NCBI GenBank assembly: GCA_964472195.1
Contig: CAYYJH010000107.1
Location: forward strand, 1-8,158
Length of the DNA stretch: 8,158 nt
Origin: BS750m-G4 sp964472195
Lineage (GTDB): Bacteria; Bacteroidota; Ignavibacteria; Tepidaquicellales; Tepidaquicellaceae
Reading direction: 5' to 3'
Part shown: in pieces, positions 5,848-8,158 of the stretch
Position numbering within the stretch: the stretch's first letter is position 1
Layout of the letters: each line of letters begins with the position of its first letter
Notes under the pieces: model-generated
What the model was told of the DNA's origin: nothing
The model's input: the letters and a program-made list of their open reading frames with translations, nothing else
Database searches by the model: none
Translations under genes and position numbers: made by a program

Positions 5848-6982
5848 TCAAAGTTATACGGTTTATAATGACATTATTATCAGTCAAGAATTTATAAAAA
5901 TATATTCCACTCGAAAAATTTCCAGCATCCCACTTAATAGTATGAGTGCCCGAATTTAATTTATTATTTACAAGTACTTCTACTTCCTGCCCGAGTGTAT
6001 TGTAGACTAACAGTTTTACAACAGTAGGGTTTGCTAATTTTATTTCGAAATTTGTATCAGGATTGAAGGGATTTGGATAATTAGTTATTTGTGCATCTTT
6101 CGATTCAGTATTGACACCGGTAGATGGACACATAGCTTTATTTAATACTGTCCATAAATATTTAGTCCAGGGAACGCAATCCTGTTTATAGTACCACCAA
6201 AAATATCCACCTACATAATTTGGAGTTGTAATGTTCATTCTGTAATAGCGATTGATATATTCTTCTTTTCTTGTAGCTATATTTGTACCGCATTCTCCAA
6301 TGCCTAATTTCGAATTTGGAAACATTGTATGCAGACTGTCGAAAACTTGCTGCCAATCCGGTTGATAGTTATTGCAATCGTCTTCATAATATGAAACCAG
6401 TACGTAATCAATTTTATTTTTAATTCTTTCAGGAATGTTCTCATGTGCCCATCTGAACATTTCGTTATGTGGATTCTCCCAGCAATTTTTATTATAGTAT
6501 AATGTTAGTGCTGTTAGTTTTCCCGCTGCGCTAAGAGTGTCGAATGCATAAGATATTTTATTTATGACGCTTTGTTTACTCCCCAACCACTCCCCGTTAA
6601 CTTCATTTCCGATTTCCCAAATGTCGACTTTATTTCCTAAAACTCCCAGATATTCTTTTACCCTATTCTTATATTGGTTTACAGTGTACTCATGCATATA
6701 GTAACTGTCTAAGATCTCACCCATTATATAACTAACGTTATGAATTTTATTTACTGCATTTGTATAATCTGAGGCAGGCTGCCATTCATCGAATACAATT
6801 CTTGTGGTAGGTTTTATATTAAGATTGGATAACGATGTTACAATTTTATTTATATTACCAACAGCATCTATCGTGACACCATAGATTCGATCCATTGAAC
6901 CAGATGGATTGGAGTTGGAAAGATTAGTACAGAATATAATTGCTAAGATTACTAAACAAATATTTGTAAATATTCTCTTCAT
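5840..6982 (-). CDS. Secreted possible glycoside-hydrolase-like protein with T9SS type A sorting domain (380 aa)
   Basis: Residues 1-24 form a signal peptide (MKR, then a hydrophobic core). Residues about 31-285 resemble a beta/alpha-barrel of clan GH-A: IWEIGNE (121-127) has the asparagine-glutamate pair typical of the acid/base residue (E127), and LGIGECGTN (226-234) offers E230 as the possible nucleophile. YVLVSYYEDD (193-202) and GGYFWWYY (258-265) look like later barrel strands lined with aromatics. Residues about 299-380 are a type IX secretion sorting domain: NYPNPFNPDTNFEI (301-314), VYNTLGQEVEVLV (326-338), SSGIYFYKF (357-365). The product should cross the outer membrane and be attached or released there. 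Substrate and exact GH family are unknown. ATG at 6982 follows GAAAAG, and a weak TTGCGG-17-TTTATA can be drawn at 7008-7036. The terminator at 5751-5782 follows. Three micro-genes lie upstream on the same strand. Confidence 0.88.
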   Translation of the reverse strand: MKRIFTNICLVILAIIFCTNLSNSNPSGSMDRIYGVTIDAVGNINKIVTSLSNLNIKPTTRIVFDEWQPASDYTNAVNKIHNVSYIMGEILDSYYMHEYTVNQYKNRVKEYLGVLGNKVDIWEIGNEVNGEWLGSKQSVINKISYAFDTLSAAGKLTALTLYYNKNCWENPHNEMFRWAHENIPERIKNKIDYVLVSYYEDDCNNYQPDWQQVFDSLHTMFPNSKLGIGECGTNIATRKEEYINRYYRMNITTPNYVGGYFWWYYKQDCVPWTKYLWTVLNKAMCPSTGVNTESKDAQITNYPNPFNPDTNFEIKLANPTVVKLLVYNTLGQEVEVLVNNKLNSGTHTIKWDAGNFSSGIYFYKFLTDNNVIINRITLIK

Positions 6983-7085
6983 CTTTTCGGAATTATGAAG
7001 AAAAATTTATAAAAATAAATTTAAAGTCTTCCGCAATCTCTATTAAAAATAAGAACCATCAGATAAATCAGTCACAGATGAATGA

Positions 7086-7202
7086 TTAATCCACGTGTGT
7101 TGTATCAGTTCCCGATGATTCCGTAGGTGAACTGCCTAAATGGCAGCTTTCTAATGAGATCAATGTTAACACTACAATCACAATTCCTATTAATACTTTC
7201 AT
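7086..7202 (-). CDS. 38-residue lipoprotein-like peptide, copy 1
   Basis: ATG at 7202, TAA at 7086-7088. A lysine follows the start, then a hydrophobic helix (LIGIVIVVLTLIS, 4-16) and LESC (17-20), a plausible lipobox with C20 as the lipidated residue. Processing would leave an 18-residue tail: H-L-G-S-S-P-T then DTTHVD. An AAGGA site (7209-7213) lies seven bases upstream. It shares 28 of 38 residues and exact length with the gene at 7528-7644. About twelve codons differ silently against ten that change the residue, and LISLESCH is invariant, so selection on the protein is likely. It follows the 31-residue membrane-peptide gene by 39 bases, so the two are probably co-transcribed. I do not recognise a family; colicin-lysis or entericidin-like lipopeptides are similar only in size and plan. 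Confidence 0.75.
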   Translation of the reverse strand: MKVLIGIVIVVLTLISLESCHLGSSPTESSGTDTTHVD

Positions 7203-7241
7203 GATCTTTCCTTAAATCAATTTTAAAAAACCTTTATTTAT

Positions 7242-7337
7242 TTACACCATAAAACCAACAACCAGTATCGCAAAAAGTACAATTACTACTGCTGCACATG
7301 AAATGTTAAATCTTGAGTTTGATTTACGAGATTTCAT
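7242..7337 (-). CDS. 31-residue single-pass membrane peptide
   Basis: ATG at 7337, TAA at 7242-7244. Residues 2-9 (KSRKSNSR) are strongly basic, then NISC and an uninterrupted hydrophobic helix (AAVVIVLFAILVVGFMV, 15-31) run to the C-terminus. The charge pattern predicts the basic end in the cytoplasm and the tail in the membrane. A strong AAGGGG ribosome site (7343-7348) sits five bases before the ATG. There is no lipobox of the neighbours' type and no similarity to them. The position between two homologous lipopeptide genes, on their strand, suggests a joint function. Small hydrophobic peptides can be toxins, subunits of membrane complexes or regulators; nothing here decides between these. 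Confidence 0.65.
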   Translation of the reverse strand: MKSRKSNSRFNISCAAVVIVLFAILVVGFMV

Positions 7338-7462
7338 TGTTACCCCTTTCAATTTAAAGAGTTTAATTTTTATTAAATTTAATGTATTTAATTCTTAAAA
7401 TATGTAGGCTGATGTATGAAAATTCAGTAAGACAAGTTCCTACACTATTATATTAGAATTAT

Positions 7463-7511
7463 AAGAGCATTAATACTTCTATTATTAATAGATTTTTTTA
7501 CCTATGCTCTT
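7463..7511. repeat. Stem-loop between the first lipopeptide gene and the membrane-peptide gene
   Basis: AAGAGCAT (7463-7470) and ATGCTCTT (7504-7511) form a perfect 8-pair stem. The loop holds a smaller palindrome, TCTATTA-T-TAATAGA, followed on the plus strand by seven T. On the minus-strand transcript it would fold 17 bases after the stop at 7528 with no T-run, so it could stabilise or partially end that message rather than terminate it cleanly. Confidence 0.35.
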
Positions 7512-7527
7512 TACGTACATAGAACCG

Positions 7528-7644
7528 TTAATCCACCAGTGTTGTATCGCTTCCTGCCGGACCTGTTGGTGAATTGCCAAAATGGCAGCTTTCCAGCGAA
7601 ATCAAAGTTAAAACTATGATTGCGATTGCGATTAAAACCTTCAT
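7528..7644 (-). CDS. 38-residue lipoprotein-like peptide, copy 2
   Basis: ATG at 7644, TAA at 7528-7530. It has the same plan as the copy at 7086-7202: MKVLIAIAI hydrophobic start, LTLISLESCH (12-21) with C20 as probable lipid anchor, then a flexible tail (FGNSPTGPAGSDTTLVD). The conserved positions are concentrated in the lipobox region, the SPT motif and the DTT-x-VD end. The variable ones lie in the early hydrophobic core and mid-tail (28-30). An AAGGGG site (7652-7657) lies seven bases upstream, and a TTGACA-type promoter is at 7739-7767. It is separated from the membrane-peptide gene by 190 bases with a stem-loop. It is probably a tandem duplicate, and old enough to have accumulated many silent changes. 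Function unknown. Confidence 0.75.
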   Translation of the reverse strand: MKVLIAIAIIVLTLISLESCHFGNSPTGPAGSDTTLVD

Positions 7645-7738
7645 TGTTTTTCCCCTTACTGCTAAATTTATTTTGTAAGATTTATAAAAAGCTTATTAAC
7701 TATATTATAAGATAAATAATAGTTATTAAACTATGCTT

Positions 7739-7767
7739 AATATGAATATACTTTTCTAAATTGTCAA
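7739..7767 (-). promoter_or_regulatory. Sigma-70-like promoter of lipopeptide copy 2
   Basis: On the minus strand a perfect TTGACA (7762-7767) is followed after 17 bases by CATATT (7739-7744, four of six matches to TATAAT). It would start a transcript near 7731 with a leader of about 85 bases before the ATG at 7644. The perfect -35 and ideal spacing make it the best promoter candidate in the window. Confidence 0.5.
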
Positions 7768-7879
7768 GGGGAAAATCAATCTTTGCTTATATTTGCTTTC
7801 ACATCTGTCCAAACGTTTTTATTTATGGTAAAAATATTGTAAATAAGATGCATTCAGAATGAATAATCACTGTAATCTA

Positions 7880-7977
7880 ACTCATCTTCCTTTGGTTCCC
7901 CCTTCTCTTGCAAAGAGAAGGGGTTTAGCCTGCCTCTACCTAGCAGTAGACAGGTGCTGCAGGCGGGGGGGTTGAGT
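7880..7977. repeat. Compound GC-rich hairpin repeat
   Basis: Two stems lie side by side inside weak outer arms (ACTCA 7880-7884, TGAGT 7973-7977). Stem one: CCCCTTCTCTT (7899-7909) with AAGAGAAGGGG (7913-7923), loop GCA. Stem two: GCCTGC (7928-7933) with GCAGGC (7959-7964), or alternatively CCTG plus TCTAC (7929-7939) with GTAGA plus CAGG (7946-7954). Seven G (7965-7971) could pair with the C-run at 7898-7902 in another fold. It looks like an interspersed, non-coding repeat of MITE or REP type with one hairpin nested beside another. Confidence 0.65.
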
Positions 7978-8103
7978 ACAACAAAATTTAAAAAGAGTTA
8001 TTTTTATTTTATAATTAAACATTTTCCGTTAATTAAACTTATCCTGGACAGATATGATTTGCTTTAATATTATTGTTTAAAAAGAAAGAAGAGATGTAGT
8101 GGG

Positions 8104-8136
8104 AGTTACATTACAATATTATAATGTATTGTAACT
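8104..8136. repeat. AT-rich dyad near the right edge
   Basis: AGTTACA-t-TACA (8104-8115) pairs with TGTA-t-TGTAACT (8125-8136) around a nine-base loop, symmetric except for one T-T mismatch. There is no T-run after it on either strand, so an operator or palindromic repeat is more likely than a terminator. The gene it might serve lies beyond the window. Confidence 0.45.
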
Positions 8137-8158
8137 GTTTGAATTTGAATATCACTCT

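Larger units (their letters stand above)
7645..8158. other. Non-coding stretch to the right window edge
   Basis: About 514 AT-rich bases without a supportable gene. It contains the promoter of the lipopeptide copy 2 gene, a compound GC-rich hairpin repeat (7880-7977) and an AT-rich dyad (8104-8136). The GC-rich repeat stands out sharply from its surroundings. Confidence 0.6.

Noticed and set aside
7776..7853. Minus-strand 25-codon frame (MHLIYN...)
   Set aside because: No ribosome site, no signal or membrane pattern, no duplicate; expected by chance in AT-rich DNA.

Overview
This AT-rich window comes from a bacterium that is most likely in the Bacteroidota/Ignavibacteriota (FCB) group. The best evidence is the type A type-IX-secretion sorting domain (NYPNPFNP...) at the end of the gene at 5840-6982. 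The larger genes also lack convincing Shine-Dalgarno (SD) sites, which fits that group. The window has no rRNA, tRNA, CRISPR array or classical transposase.

Left part (1-3370): this stretch carries three short genes of different GIY-YIG-like types. A partial, apparently degenerate one runs off the left edge (1-304, minus). A 76-residue one lies at 463-693 (minus). A complete one with all expected catalytic residues lies at 3028-3321 (plus). The last is bracketed by inverted copies of a palindromic GTCATTCCC-N8/9-GGGAATCCA repeat, giving a cassette of about 380 bp that may be a non-autonomous or self-spreading element. Between them are a 75-residue secreted peptide gene (1030-1257, minus) and a 502-residue, helix-rich, unnamed cytoplasmic protein (1459-2967, plus).

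Middle (3372-5839): an overlapping minus-strand gene pair encodes a YihY/BrkB-family membrane protein and, downstream, a SpoIIE/RsbU-type PP2C phosphatase. Two operator-like dyads lie just upstream. A clear intrinsic terminator at 5751-5782 closes the next minus-strand unit.

Right part (5840-8158): a secreted protein with a possible GH-A-like barrel and a T9SS sorting domain is preceded on the same strand by three micro-genes. Two are homologous 38-residue lipoprotein-like peptides sharing an LESCH core, 28/38 identical. Between them is a 31-residue single-pass membrane peptide. All three have strong SD sequences, unlike the large genes here, and a TTGACA-type promoter precedes the first. The remainder to 8158 is non-coding and holds a compound GC-rich hairpin repeat and an AT-rich dyad.

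The best candidates for something undescribed are the lipopeptide/membrane-peptide cluster (7086-7644) and the GIY-YIG cassette (2987-3366).
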